A DNA stretch of 64,000 bases from Hymenolepis diminuta (taxonomy: Eukaryota > Platyhelminthes > Cestoda > Cyclophyllidea > Hymenolepididae), in contig CAADRB010000024.1 of the NCBI GenBank assembly GCA_900708905.1, positions 242,333-306,332 on the forward strand, written 5' to 3'. The translations under genes were made by a program, and so were the position numbers. The first letter of the stretch is position 1. Every line of letters begins with the position of its first letter. A model generated the notes under the pieces. It was not told the DNA's origin, did no database searches, and saw only the letters and a program-made list of their open reading frames with translations. Below, one piece after another: positions 23,822 through 41,995 of this stretch.

Positions 23822-26800
23822 CTCGGAGAGCGTATCTGTCGTAACAGACTCAAATTAATTTAGTGGCTTTTAAACTCAAATATACGGTAGAACCGAGACA
23901 AAAAAGCCTACCTTTATTTCGAAAAAATTTCGGTCAGTTCGACATTAACTAAAATGAAAAAAACATGCCATCGTTATAACTGATATTAGCGATCGCTCAA
24001 CTGGACGAAATACACTTATCAGATTTCAGTCTATTTAGCGAGTGAAAAACGATACTTCTACAGAAAGTAGGATTAATTAATCTTAAACCGGGAACAAAAC
24101 AAGATTCATCTTATTATAATCGAAAACCCAAACCCGCGACCTACAAGGCGTACAGCAGTAACCACGCCTCTCATTCGAATGCGCGTTGTGGACGAGCGTA
24201 GTTCCCTAAAAAGGAGTGTGCTATACAGCCAACCAATTGCTGTGCTCATTGTGGAGTAACCAATCGCACAAAAGCGTAAATTTCGGTGTGTATGGAGAGT
24301 TTGTGGAACTGCGTCGTTGTCATGTGCAGTGAATGAGTGATAAATCATGACTTGGAATGTAGCACAGTCAACGAAGTGACCATTTGAAAGTTGTTTATGT
24401 CCATCCTAATTTAAGTAACCGAAATTTATCATGACGATCGATGAATGCCCAAACGCTGATGATAAGGATCGAAGTTCGGAGTCTTCATTTAATTGTTTTA
24501 GTTTTATAAGTGAGCAAATTAGTTTAATTACCAATTCGATTTTGTGTTGTGAAGACGAGGTATAAATTTTGATTTCAAACTATGTGATTGAATTGAATCG
24601 TTTCTAGGGCTAGAAATTTGTTTCAGCTCATTGCATGAATTGTAACTAACGTAACTAACGTTCAGCTAATTTTAAAAATGACAGTGAAAATTGAGGATTA
24701 GTGCACTTTGCTTTAGGAAAGAGACCTTCCTTCCGTAAGCTTATTTGAGTGAGAAAGTTGAGCCCTCATAATGAATTTATGTTTTCACTACCATAGGCAA
24801 CAAACACCTGCTTTTATTAACAAATAAACAACTATAACTGTTTAGATATTTGGGCCCGTGTAGCCTGCATGTTGATCAGGTTGATAGGTCCCTGTGAAAC
24901 CAAATGGGACGAGCGATCTGTGGTCTTGAGCTAGTTTTGCAGACGTCCCGCCAACCTTGTAAAACCACACTGATGTTCGCAACGTTTCTGATTGTCAGTT
25001 ATAAAGTCTCAGTGTCTCTCAGCCTTATCAATAGCATGATTCAATAGCTTTAGTGACATGCTTTGATCTTGTCACAACTGTCAAGCATGCGTCCGACCAA
25101 TTTGCCTCATGTTTGTAATAAAATTTCAGAACCAGATCGTTTACTAGTTAATGTTTTTGTTAACACCTACTTATAAAGATTAAAAAGATAGAGCTACATC
25201 TTAACCCCATTAGGACTGACTTCACCTTATTATTCTGGGTTTTCATTATAAAAATCCACAATGATTGTCTTTTGACATGAGATTTTTTACAATTATTCAT
25301 AGAGGGTTAGAATCAGATCCCAACAAGAATACATTTACTTGAAGACCGACCTCAAAAAGGTGCAAAGATCAATAATGTTGATAAAAACGTCAAGGCCGAC
25401 TGTGCCGACTCACAGTGACTTCAGAAAATAGGTAACAACACCCATGTGTGATTGTTTTCTGAAGGAGTGTTAGAGGAAAGTTGTCATAGTTACATAAAAT
25501 TGTATTCATATCACTTCTCCAAGAAACTTTTTCGTTTAAAGCAAACACATACAATTGTATCCATTTTCAGAAGATACTGTTTAACAGGATTGATCTGATA
25601 AAATCTTGAATCGTAGGACCATAAAAAAGAACTCATGCAATTCGCCTTATATCACATAAGAAAGGGGAAAAATTTCATTTTTCCTTCATAGCAATCCGAT
25701 CCCCAAAATGTCCGATAGGAGATGAAGAGAAGTGGATCGAAAAAATGTTGAGAATAAAGTCAAAGTATTGAAGGATGACTCCTTATGCATTTCTAAAATT
25801 TTTCTTTGATCACATTCTCTTGGAAAATTCTTTAAATCTTTGTCCACGAATCCGCAGTGATGTCTCTATTACTCAGCTCACCATCCACCATGTTTAGACG
25901 AGATTATCGATGCTCTATTCCATAACTGTACCGTTTCGTTTGGAAGTACATCTGCATTCATACTCTCACGTGCATCCTTGTCCGAGTGACTCATATAAGC
26001 TATCTTTGTATTTCCAAACTCAGACACGCTCCTGTCGTTTGTCTGCTAGTACGCTCTCCCCTGCCTCTCTCGTCTCTCTCACTCTCTCAAATCCTCATCT
26101 TGGTTTATTCAATACACTTCGACTTACACAACTTTTCATGTTCTATTTTTTGGAACTATTGTTTGCTGTTGTTATCTGCTAGCTATAGTCTTGGCTTCTA
26201 CGATCTGGTTCCATTACACAAACAGTATCAAAGGAGTCTTACCTCATTTGATTCTAGGATTATTAACTTAATGGTTAATTCACTACTTCAAATCTTATGA
26301 TTTGCTACCTGGATCGCCAAGAAAATTCTTGTTCACTTTACCCAGTGTTTACTGATCGATCGATGATCGGTTTTATCGCTTCAGAATGACACTAGTTTGT
26401 AACTATCTAGCATATTCTTGTCTTCTTAAAGCTAGGTAGACACTAACAAGGACGTTTTAAACACAAGCAAATTTAGCTATTCGTTCATTGATTCTTTCAA
26501 CCCTCGTAGAGCCTATATCAATTGGTTGAAATTAAAGTAGAATCCTGAGAGAACTTTCCCCAGAGTAAATACCAACTATTTGCCTAATCTACGTGCTTAA
26601 TTTGTTTGAGGAATACGTATCTAAGTCGCTCCTTGTTTTGTTTGTGCAGATTATGTGATTGCCTTACATATTTTCTTGTTCAAGGTAAGTTTTGATGACA
26701 TTATTACCCATGCCAATTCGAAAAACCTGTATAAGCTGTAATCATGGAAAAGTAGCTGAACACGGCGAACAGTAAAATAAGAAAATAAACGGCAAGACGT

Positions 26801-27643
26801 CAAATTCGAGTTGATATTTGAGGTCTGAGTATCAAGTGCTTAACTCTATATAAACTTCGAAAGCACTAAGTTGTCTACATTCTCAAAAGTGGAGCGCAAT
26901 GCTCTAAGGTTAAAAAGTTTATCTCCCATGTTCCAACATCTTGGTTCCTGACTGAATATGTTCGCGGCCTTCAAAACTTCTTGAATGGTTGATTTAACTG
27001 AGTGGTTAGTCATTCAGTTCCGATTCATTTGTTTCTTCCTATAAGCCAAATGCTGATGGACGAGACGAGAAGTAGAGTTCAACGAAATTCACTCCGGATA
27101 AACTCTGTTTACTAATTTTACTGAAATGGACGTCACCAACCTCCCAATTGAATCGCTGTGAACTGGAACTGCCACGCAAATGACCATCTACTGCATTATG
27201 AGCTCAAAGTGTTCCTGTGGGAATGTAGAAACCACATTCTGAAGCTATTGCGGCAATCCTTTAAGTTAATCTAGAAATCAGATAAAGAAAAGCCATTTCA
27301 TCCCCGAATTTTGTTCTTTCCTTTTGCTCCTCCCTCTTTGTACTACTTCAAATCGTTTGAACCAATCAAATAATAATTTTTTCATTAGTTCCATAAAAGA
27401 AAACAAATGAAACAAGCTCTTATTTGTCACTTCGATCCCGCTCTTATTACTGAAAAAATGATTATGCATCACTAAATGAAGTTTTGATTTTTATTATAGG
27501 ATTAAGCTGGTTAACTGAAATCATTTATTTGTGCACAAATTCGATCAAGGTGCAAAAGACAAAGGAACGTGCGCGGTGCAACCTGTACAAATATTAAATA
27601 AATTTAACTGTCTACTTAAGAGCTCATAAGTAGTATGACAAAT
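23822..27643. other. Intergenic gap upstream of innexin 2 and downstream of FOXJ
   Basis: The likely innexin 2 promoter region near 24210-24275 has CCAAT pentamers (AACCAATTG, AACCAATCG). A stretch at 24120-24190 has weak tRNA-like character on the minus strand. An inverted copy of the LTR-like repeat lies at 25880-26180. A plus-strand micro-exon-like signal lies at 26650-26684. No complete gene was recognised. Confidence 0.45.
25880..26180 (-). repeat. LTR-like dispersed repeat, inverted diverged copy C
   Basis: The reverse complement carries GAAGTGTATTGAATAAACCA and GAGAGAGTGAGAGAGA, close to GAAGTGTATTGAGTAAACCA and GAGAGAGTAACAGAGAGA of copy A. It also has an AGTTATGGAAT block resembling GGAATGGTT. 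Only the first 200 to 300 nt of the family are recognisable. Confidence 0.5.
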
Positions 27644-34122
<6,479 letters not shown>

Positions 34123-35970
34123 ATTTATAGAGTATTTCAAACTAGTTTAAATGTGCAACCGCGTCATGTGGCTTAAACAAATGTGACCTAGAACATATGA
34201 ATTATCTATTCATATTTTTACGTTTAATTGATAAAATTTTGCATAAATTTGTTATGATTCTTGATGTTATTAATTTTAAATCTGGTATTTTTTGTTATGT
34301 TATAGGTATTCTTACTGTTCTTACCCGCATTTATTGTCATCTTTTCATTCAAAGTTTCATAATTTTATTAAATTTTATTATACAGTATTCTTAGATGCCG
34401 TAGAAAACCTAAGTATTTTCAAATCTGATCTGGAATATACCGAGCGTTATTGTTTATACTTTGTTGCATTAATCTACACATGTAAAAAATGTCTAACACT
34501 AATGAACTAACGGTGACATTCACATTCGATCGGAGTTTGTTTAAACATTTGTTTAGACAATGCTCATTGCAAGAATATGTGCAATTGAAGATTTTATCGT
34601 TTTGTATCTTAGACCTTCCAAGTCAGTTGAAGTAACAGAATAACTACATGTATAATAAACAATAGTTAAAATCATACACGATTTAATTTTCTAATTATTG
34701 TAGTGACCGCATTTTACTTGGTGCCTGAGAATCTGTAAACTTACTCGACTTCTTGCCCTCTCTTTAAAATTTTTTTTTGATTTGTAATCTTGGTTATTAC
34801 TGATCTGCTATAAATTGCTGAATGATCATTGAGATTTTTTGAATTGGATCCGGTCTTGATTTACACTTAGAGTAAATATTTCTCTTGTGGATGCTGTTCC
34901 CATGATAATTCACAAAGAAGATCATTGTGTACTATTGATTATTTAACAGACTATTTGGTCCAGGCAATCCAAATCGCGGGGTTCCAGTAAAATAATATAT
35001 TATCGTATATTGTCTTTTAACATAGTGGAAGACGTACCCATTTAGCCTATTATAACTTGTGAATTGAAATTTCTTTTAAATTACCCAGTGATCGCTCTGT
35101 TTCTAGCGGCACTTCCAGACCCGGATTTAATAGAACGGACGATGGGATTTGACTATTGACGTTTGAAGTGACGAGAGGTGAGGAATCTGATCACTTCAAC
35201 CTTTATTTAAAAAGAGGTTAGGTTAATTATGGTTAGAAATGCAAGGATCGTTAATCAAGCAAATAGGTTTAGTAATACTAGTGACGATAATATATGACAT
35301 GAACACTGGTATTTAGCACCATCCGTATCTTTCATGCCCTTATGAATTTCGTTTAGTCAGGCTCAGATTAGAAGAACTGTATACCCCCAGATAACTTGGG
35401 TTATACAATTTTACACTCCGCCAGATCCCATGTCTTCCTCAACAAATAGTGAATAGACCACCAAATTCTCCAAGTTTATCATAACGGATGATACACATCC
35501 AATGTAAATGTTTCCCCTATCTTTAATCCTTTAATATTCTTCTCTTCTTTATTATATTCTGATTACACAAACAAATCATCCTTTTGTAAAATAGGAGGGA
35601 GGAATATAAAATTCCTGTCTACTTACAAATCACAGTTCGCACAGTGGCAGTCCATAAATTAAAATAAACAGCAAAAAATGCGGTGATGACGAAATTAGAA
35701 ACTAGATAAATTAGAAAGCAGTTTAATTTACGATTCTCATTGGATGAAATTGCTTAAGATCAGCTGCTTGAAAGGGAGCATGCTGTCATAAGAATGCCAA
35801 AAGTTAGTACAAAGTAAAAATTAGAAGTTGCACCATATTCAGATCAAATATCTCTCATTTCTGTTAGAAGTGGAGTGATAAACATAACTGTTACTGTTTC
35901 TCAAAAGCCGGGTTCCTTTTCATAAAAATATATCCATTAGATGTTGTCAGTTTACTACCTCAAGAATGTA
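34123..35970. other. FOXJ upstream region and intergenic gap
   Basis: Very AT-rich for the first 600 nt upstream of the FOXJ start. Short open frames there have no motifs. No gene was recognised up to the mariner boundary at 35971. Confidence 0.5.
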
Positions 35971-37191
35971 TCAAGTTGTAACAGAAGTTACGCCCACTTT
36001 TTGAGCTACTTGCTTCAATTTAGCTTGTTAATGTTGTATGCTTATCTATGGTAATTAATGAAATACTTTTTCTTCTTTCAGATTGTGTGATATCATCGTT
36101 ATTAATGACTATTTCTAGCCCCAATGAACGCTTCAAATAAAGAGCATATCAGACGTATCTTGATGTTTGAATTCCATAAAGGAAATACTGCAAGCTCTCT
36201 TTGAGCAAACACACTTAAAGACACTTATGGAAATGATGTTGTGAATGAAAAGACCTGCTGAAGGTGGTTTTCTGCAAGTGGTTTCAAAAGGGATGACTTT
36301 AGCCTGAAAGACAAATCGAGAGTGAGATGCTCAAAAAACTCAATTCTGAGTAATTGCAATTTTCCATTGATGAAAATCCAACCTACACTACTAGAGAACT
36401 GAGCAAAACCTTTCGCGTAAGCCGCCATATGACCACATATGGGGAAATGAAAAGACTTGGCTGGGAAAGCCTCAAAGGCTGACAAATGGGTCTCACACGA
36501 TTTGTCAGAAACCAACAAGCAACAGCATGTGACCTCTTGTGTTTCACTGCGTTCTCGTGAACTTCAGGCACCTTTTTTAGACCGAATCATAACAGAGCGA
36601 CGAGAAGTGGTGAATCCTTTACAACAATGCTAAGCACAAAAGGCAGTGGCCAAGTGGTGGTTCAAAGCCAATTCCGCAACCTAGAAAATTCGGGACTGCA
36701 CCCGAAAAAATTCTTTTTCGAATGTGTATGGTGGGATTTGAAGGGAATTATTTGTTATGAACTAATGGGTGACAGGCAAGCAATAACATCTGAAGTTTAC
36801 TGTCAGCATCTAACTCGTTTAAAAGCAGTTAGCGGAAGGCAGGAAAAACGGCCTTCTTTGATCAATTGAAAAGGAGTGATTCTGCACCATGACAATGTCA
36901 GACCCCATACTTCAAGAGCAACCAAAAATCTCGTTGAAGAATTTGGCTGAGAAGTCATGCATCATCCATTATATTCTCCCAATTTTGCACCAACCGATTT
37001 TCATCTTTTCAGGAGCTTACAGAATCACTTAGTGGGACAAAGACATACTTCAAGAGATGAGATCGAAATGAAACTAATTTCTTTTTTGAGTCCAAACTGG
37101 CTAAACTCTATGAAGAAGGAATCAGAAAGCTTATGGAATAACTTTCATTTAATTCAAATTAAAGATTGACAGAACTTCTGTAACAACCTGA
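35971..37191 (+). mobile_element. Mariner-family DNA transposon, complete ends, decayed transposase
   Basis: The 5' terminal repeat TCAAGTTGTAACAGAAGTT (35971-35989) pairs with the reverse complement of 37173-37191, TCAGGTTGTTACAGAAGTT; 17 of 19 bases match. Both ends are flanked by TA (35969-35970 and 37192-37193), the mariner target duplication. Length is 1221 bp, normal for the family. Confidence 0.92.
36124..37170 (+). pseudogene. Mariner transposase pseudogene
   Basis: Begins at ATG 36124 with HIRRILMFEFHKGNTA, the N-terminal paired-like domain of mariner transposases. Internal TGA codons and later frame changes interrupt it. Further landmarks are DFSLKDKSR, a CVWWDLKGIICYEL block, LHHDNVRPH with the second catalytic Asp, and YSPNFAPTDFHLFRSLQNHL with the third. 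The spacing between these two Asp residues is 34, counting one stop codon, as in DD34D mariners. The region of the first Asp (normally GDE) reads ERRE, so it is lost or masked by a frame error. Certainly non-functional as it stands. Confidence 0.9.
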
Positions 37192-37193
37192 TA

Positions 37194-39399
37194 ATAGTAC
37201 ATCTCTTTCAGATAACTTGGAATGCTTAATTTCTTGAAGTGATCTCAAAGTCCTCTGCGTTTAGTAGTGGTTAATCTAATATGCGTTTGTGGCCCCTGAG
37301 CGTGTGCTGTTAAGTTGGAGTATCCCACAGAACCCTCCGCGTTTTTACAGTGCCCTGAAATTAACCCTAGATGTAAATGTGCCCTATCAGCACGTATAAA
37401 CGTGGCCTAAATTGTTACTGTACTCCACCTCCATTTCACTACCAGGGTCACTTTTTTCCTCTTCTACGACTTCCATCAATTAACCTGATTGTCTGAACTA
37501 TTTTTCTTAATATTCTCTGCTTGTAGTGAAGATTGGCATAAGCTAGAAAGGGACTAGCTTGAAGGACAGTTAGGGGGCATATATCTGGCTAATTGTTTCT
37601 TTTGAAGGAGCTACTAACTATGGATGTGCAAAAAAATATTAATAGTGGAAATAATTTCTGATTAAAATCTGTCCTAGTCCCAAATCTTTAATACATCCCA
37701 CTGAACCAGCTTCATTTTCCTTTAACACTCAAACTCACCAATAAATCCTTCACATCCCTGAACTTATAAAAAAGTCAAATATTAACATTTTGAGTGCGCT
37801 ATATTTACAATGTGACAAAAGTTTGCGATGTGGCTTGTTCACCCATCCTACCCCTCCTTAAAAATTTTGACTGACATAAAGAAGTATTCCAAAAACGCGC
37901 CGACAATTTTTGAGCTATTGTGGAAGCGGCAGCTTATTAACCAGTTGTGTGTTTGATACCGATCACCGTCTCATGCGTTTTGTGACAACTGGGGTTTGTG
38001 GGTGTCAGTGCTCAGTGTACCCCGGTCCGTTGAAACACCGCTTTATACGTACGTAGAATGAGTCACCTCTTGAAGTGCAAGAGGATTTCAGAGAAAACAC
38101 CGGGGATGACAGGAGGGAGGGGAGTTGCATTTGCATCCGTTAAGGCACACGCGGACGCAGACACATTTCCAGATGTTTAAATGAACCTTCTCTCCTCTGT
38201 CTTCCCTTCTCCAACCCTCCCCCTTCCCGACACATCTTTTCGTCGCCTTCAACAATCACGTGATTTAGCTCCAGAGCCATTAACTGGATATTATTTACCT
38301 TGAGCCTCTTTCCATTGTACAGAAAGGTATATTTTTAAAAGATAGCAGGTCTTACCTGCTTAAACCAACCTTTATTCTAAATATACTGGCCTCTTTTAAC
38401 ACTTATATGATAAAGAATTGAAATTTTTTAATGGATTAAAGCTGCTATTGAAACCTACCTAGACGTGATCATTAGGGGGTGACTTCAGAATACAGTATCT
38501 GTTTCAGCCTCATTCATCGGACATATTATTTATGTACAATGGTCATTTCAGGAATACGGTCTTTTAACGTAAAATTTGAAAAGGGGGAAAGTGGAAAGGT
38601 ATACGGATTGTGATATTTGAATATCTTGATCCTGAAACGAACGATTTCTTCCTACGGCGTTGTTTAGTCTAAACTGCTTACTAAGAGCGATGGCTCTTAT
38701 TTTTCTGCTTTTTCGCAATCCAGAGCGTCTTAGAAGCCATTTCACATTCGTCGGTTTGTAGAAGAAGGTAAACATTTAAATTTACCAATTTCAAGAGCTT
38801 GAGTGGCAGGGCCACTCCCATCCTAGATTTACAGGACTTTTAGTTATCAAAGGCAGCCATTTGTAACTAGTCAATCTATTTTTTGCTTTAATAGCGAAGA
38901 CTTCAGCAGGATGATTTGGGTTTACATTAATTTACTCTATGAAATTCAGATACACTTGTGCACTTGAGTCTCAGTTGGGATTTTTCGGGTGACAAAACTC
39001 CATGTTAGTCCAGATACCAGAGTTCCATGTACTTTTGCATCAGCAATCATTTTTTCAAGGTCAATGGTTGATAAGTCATTTATACATTCTGTAGGAACAA
39101 TTATTTATATCCAGGTAAAAAAAATTCATTCTTCCTTTAATTCAGACATAACGAAATTTCATCTCTCCCGATAGATTACAAGTAAATCAAAAGTAAATAT
39201 GGATTTCAATCCGACACCCCCTCTTGTGGTCACGGATTTTTCTAAATAGAACCCTTTTATTGCATTCCTGCCTCCTTTCCATCTTGTTGTGTGGTAAAGA
39301 TCGTAATAACTTAGAAAGGTGATAGCTCACCCTAACTTTTCAAATCTGGGCAATAGAACTCTAGGAAATAACTTTCATCTACTTATTGAACATACGGTT
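37194..39399. other. Intergenic gap with a GC-richer noncoding block
   Basis: No gene seen. The block 37890-38300 is less AT-rich than its surroundings. It contains an octamer-like ATGCAAAT (minus strand, near 38132-38139) and a palindromic ATCACGTGAT E-box near 38257. This composition suggests a regulatory element, but nothing proves it. Confidence 0.35.
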
Positions 39400-40200
39400 T
39401 TAGAGGCTCCCGATAGGGCTAACAACAGACTACCACAGTTCCCGGAACACCAAGAACTGAAGGTAGGCCAATAATAGTGCAGAAGAGCGACGGAAACTCG
39501 GGGGAGAGGGAAGAACGAGGATCAGAATAGAATGAGAAATAGAAACGAAGTACGAGGGAGAGAGTGTGAGGACTAGGCGTTTGCACCGAGTGTTGTTAAA
39601 ACGGCGTTTGCAAATAAACAAACAAATTAGTTGAATTCCGAGGCAGTTGCAAGTGAAAATCGATAATCTACAACTACACTTTGGACACATACTGCAGCAA
39701 TTTGGGGTAGAGGTACAACAGTTGTGGAACAGAACACCAAGAGCTGATTAGACCGAAAATGTATTGAACGAACAACGATGAAGGGCGAAGAGGGTAAGAG
39801 GAAGATGAGGGACAGAAGAAATGAAAGGGAAGAGAAAGAGCCGATAATTGACAAGCGTGTGTGCATGGCCCCATCCCCTCACTGTGTGTGTAGTATTAAA
39901 TGCTTTATATTGTCTTATATAGGAGGGATAATATGAACAGGTGGAATGGTTTCGGTCACCGCCGGGGAGGCTGAACTCGTTGCAACGCTCATTCAGGGAC
40001 CACTTAATTAGCTTACTTTGATAATTAAAATGAAGTACTTGAGGACACGCGATGGTTATGCACAGGGGGCTTGAGGTTACAGTAGGGTCAACCACTTCAA
40101 GCACCACTGTGAGGTGGAGATAATTAGGTCTCAGGGATTAGTGATGACATAGATAAAAATTTTGGAAACGCACAGGGGTTCACCCTTCGATTTACACAAG
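39400..40200 (+). repeat. LTR-like dispersed repeat, copy B (5' block, partly duplicated)
   Basis: The part from about 39790 aligns with copy A at 9975-10380. Upstream, the text around 39445 (GGAACACCAAGAACTGA) resembles that around 39733 (AGAACACCAAGAGCTGA), suggesting that the first 200 to 300 nt of the repeat are present twice in tandem. Minus-strand open frames here are low-complexity by-products. Confidence 0.5.
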
Positions 40201-41039
40201 CGCTCGAGCGTAAAATTAATTTTTCGTAAAACTGTTAATATTAAATCATGGTTCGATAATGATTGTGAGAAGCATTCTCAATCCTGTCTTAAACCGAAAA
40301 GTATGCGGCGAATCTCGAGTATCCTGCATACTTCCCATGCCTTCCATTTAGAATATTGTGTACATAACCACTAGAGAACTATGATTATTCTCTTCAATGA
40401 TTCATGTTTCTGCCTCTTTATCTAACTGACGGTTTATTTAGACAAATTTCCTGATTTCGTTCATATGAAAGAAGATGACCTGATTATCCATATTTATCTG
40501 AGGATATGGATATACGATACAGTCTATTAAAACTAACTTATCGCTAGTACCACTTTTCAGGGAACACTATATGTGTTCTGACTCCGACATCAAAAGAATA
40601 GGTTTTGAATTCCTCCTTTATAATCGACTGCATTATTCATGCTATAAATCATCAGCCATTCATTCAACATCATGAGACATCAAAAGACTGTTTTTCTTCC
40701 CTAAAGTGGAAAATAAACGCCTTTGAAGTGGTGCACTATGTAAAATTCTAGGGGATAAATGAACTAGGCGGGAAAGAGGTAAATTACTTCAATGTGCGCA
40801 TTTGGATGTATCTTCGATTGACCCAGTTCCAATCCAAAACACATTTCGGCTCTTTATTAGTTCCATAAGGGACTCTGTCGTCTATGTTGCCACCAGGTGT
40901 ATCAACGTGGATAACATTGAACTGCGTTATTACAGGTGGGGATGCCAAGCTCCTCATTTATCTACTCTTAGGAATCAAAAATCCTCAGTTATCATTTGAT
41001 AAACTGAAATTACACTGGATTCATGCCTGTAATCGCATC

Positions 41040-41290
41040 AAATTGCTTCATATAAGAAAATTATAATTCCTCCCAAAATTAAGGATTCTTTATTCTCCAC
41101 TTCTTTTTATTCCTTTTTGTTCGAATGAATTTATTCACACTAGGGTTGTAAATGGCGCATAATACAAAGTGACCAATCAGTACGAAAACGTGCGTCTCAT
41201 TTTGGTATAGTGCTTTGGGTCGTTTTGTACTGTGGTGTCGTTGAATTGTATTTGCAACTCGAGCGACTTTCTGATGGAATCTATGTTTTG
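41040..41290 (+). repeat. LTR-like dispersed repeat, copy B (3' block)
   Basis: Aligns by eye with 10500-10760 in the same orientation (ATATAAGAAAAT, TTCCTTTTTGTTCGAATGAA, AACGTGCGTCT, TTTGTACTGTGG). It is separated from the 5' block of copy B by about 840 nt of unrelated sequence. Confidence 0.55.
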
Positions 41291-41859
41291 TTTACGGCAT
41301 CCGACGAGGAAGAGCAAATCATAATACAAATACTATCCGTCAGTAAAAAGAATGAAAAATAACATTTATTAGTAAAAACGAATCATAAATGTCCTCTGAA
41401 AGTCCATATTTACCGAAATTTCAATAATGAGATGGCTGAAGACATTAAGACTCACTATTTTAAAATATCGATTGTATATTTATTTAAGCACTTCCTTTTA
41501 GTAGTAAAAAAATCGGACATTTGGTTTCGATCTCAATACAGCTTTATATGTATTAACACTTTACACTTACTTTTATTTCCCACCCGAAATTGACCTCAAT
41601 TGTTATTTTCATTAATAAACTTGAGCGATCGTCTAATTAAATAACAGGAAAAGTGATCGAAGGGGTCAACGTTAACTGTTATTGTAAGTGTATTGGTGCC
41701 TTTTGAAAACGAAAATGTTGGTGCGAATGAGAGCACATTATGGACAAGTTTCAAGTTCTTATTTCCCTTCTAATAACTAATATAAATAATACTTTTAAAC
41801 AAAACCTCCTAAAAGCAGCCAGATGGAGTGTACACGCATGTTCAGTCTACAAAAGGTTA

Positions 41860-41995
41860 CTGCTATACAGTAAAAACGGTATAAGCTATCGCTATGGAAG
41901 TATGTCGAATAGGTCTTTTAATAGCGAAAACCCACTTGCCCAAGCATGTCGTTGCAGAATAGCAGGTTATGCAGGATGATATACCAAACCGCACT
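41860..41995 (-). mobile_element. Ty3/gypsy RNase H remnant
   Basis: On the minus strand the peptide YSATTCLGKWVFAIKR resembles the RNase H region of Ty3/gypsy Pol, where YSATExECLAVVFAIKRF is typical. The flanking frame is open to about 42162 but shows no further Pol motifs. A decayed fragment. Confidence 0.55.

Noticed and set aside
24120..24190. tRNA-like text on the minus strand (GTAGGTCGCGGGTTTGGG)
   Set aside because: A and B boxes are both off consensus, no cloverleaf fits, and no second copy was seen in the window.
39430..40107. Several overlapping minus-strand open frames rich in Ser, Leu and Phe
   Set aside because: They lie in the LTR-like repeat, have low-complexity composition and are not kept in copy A.
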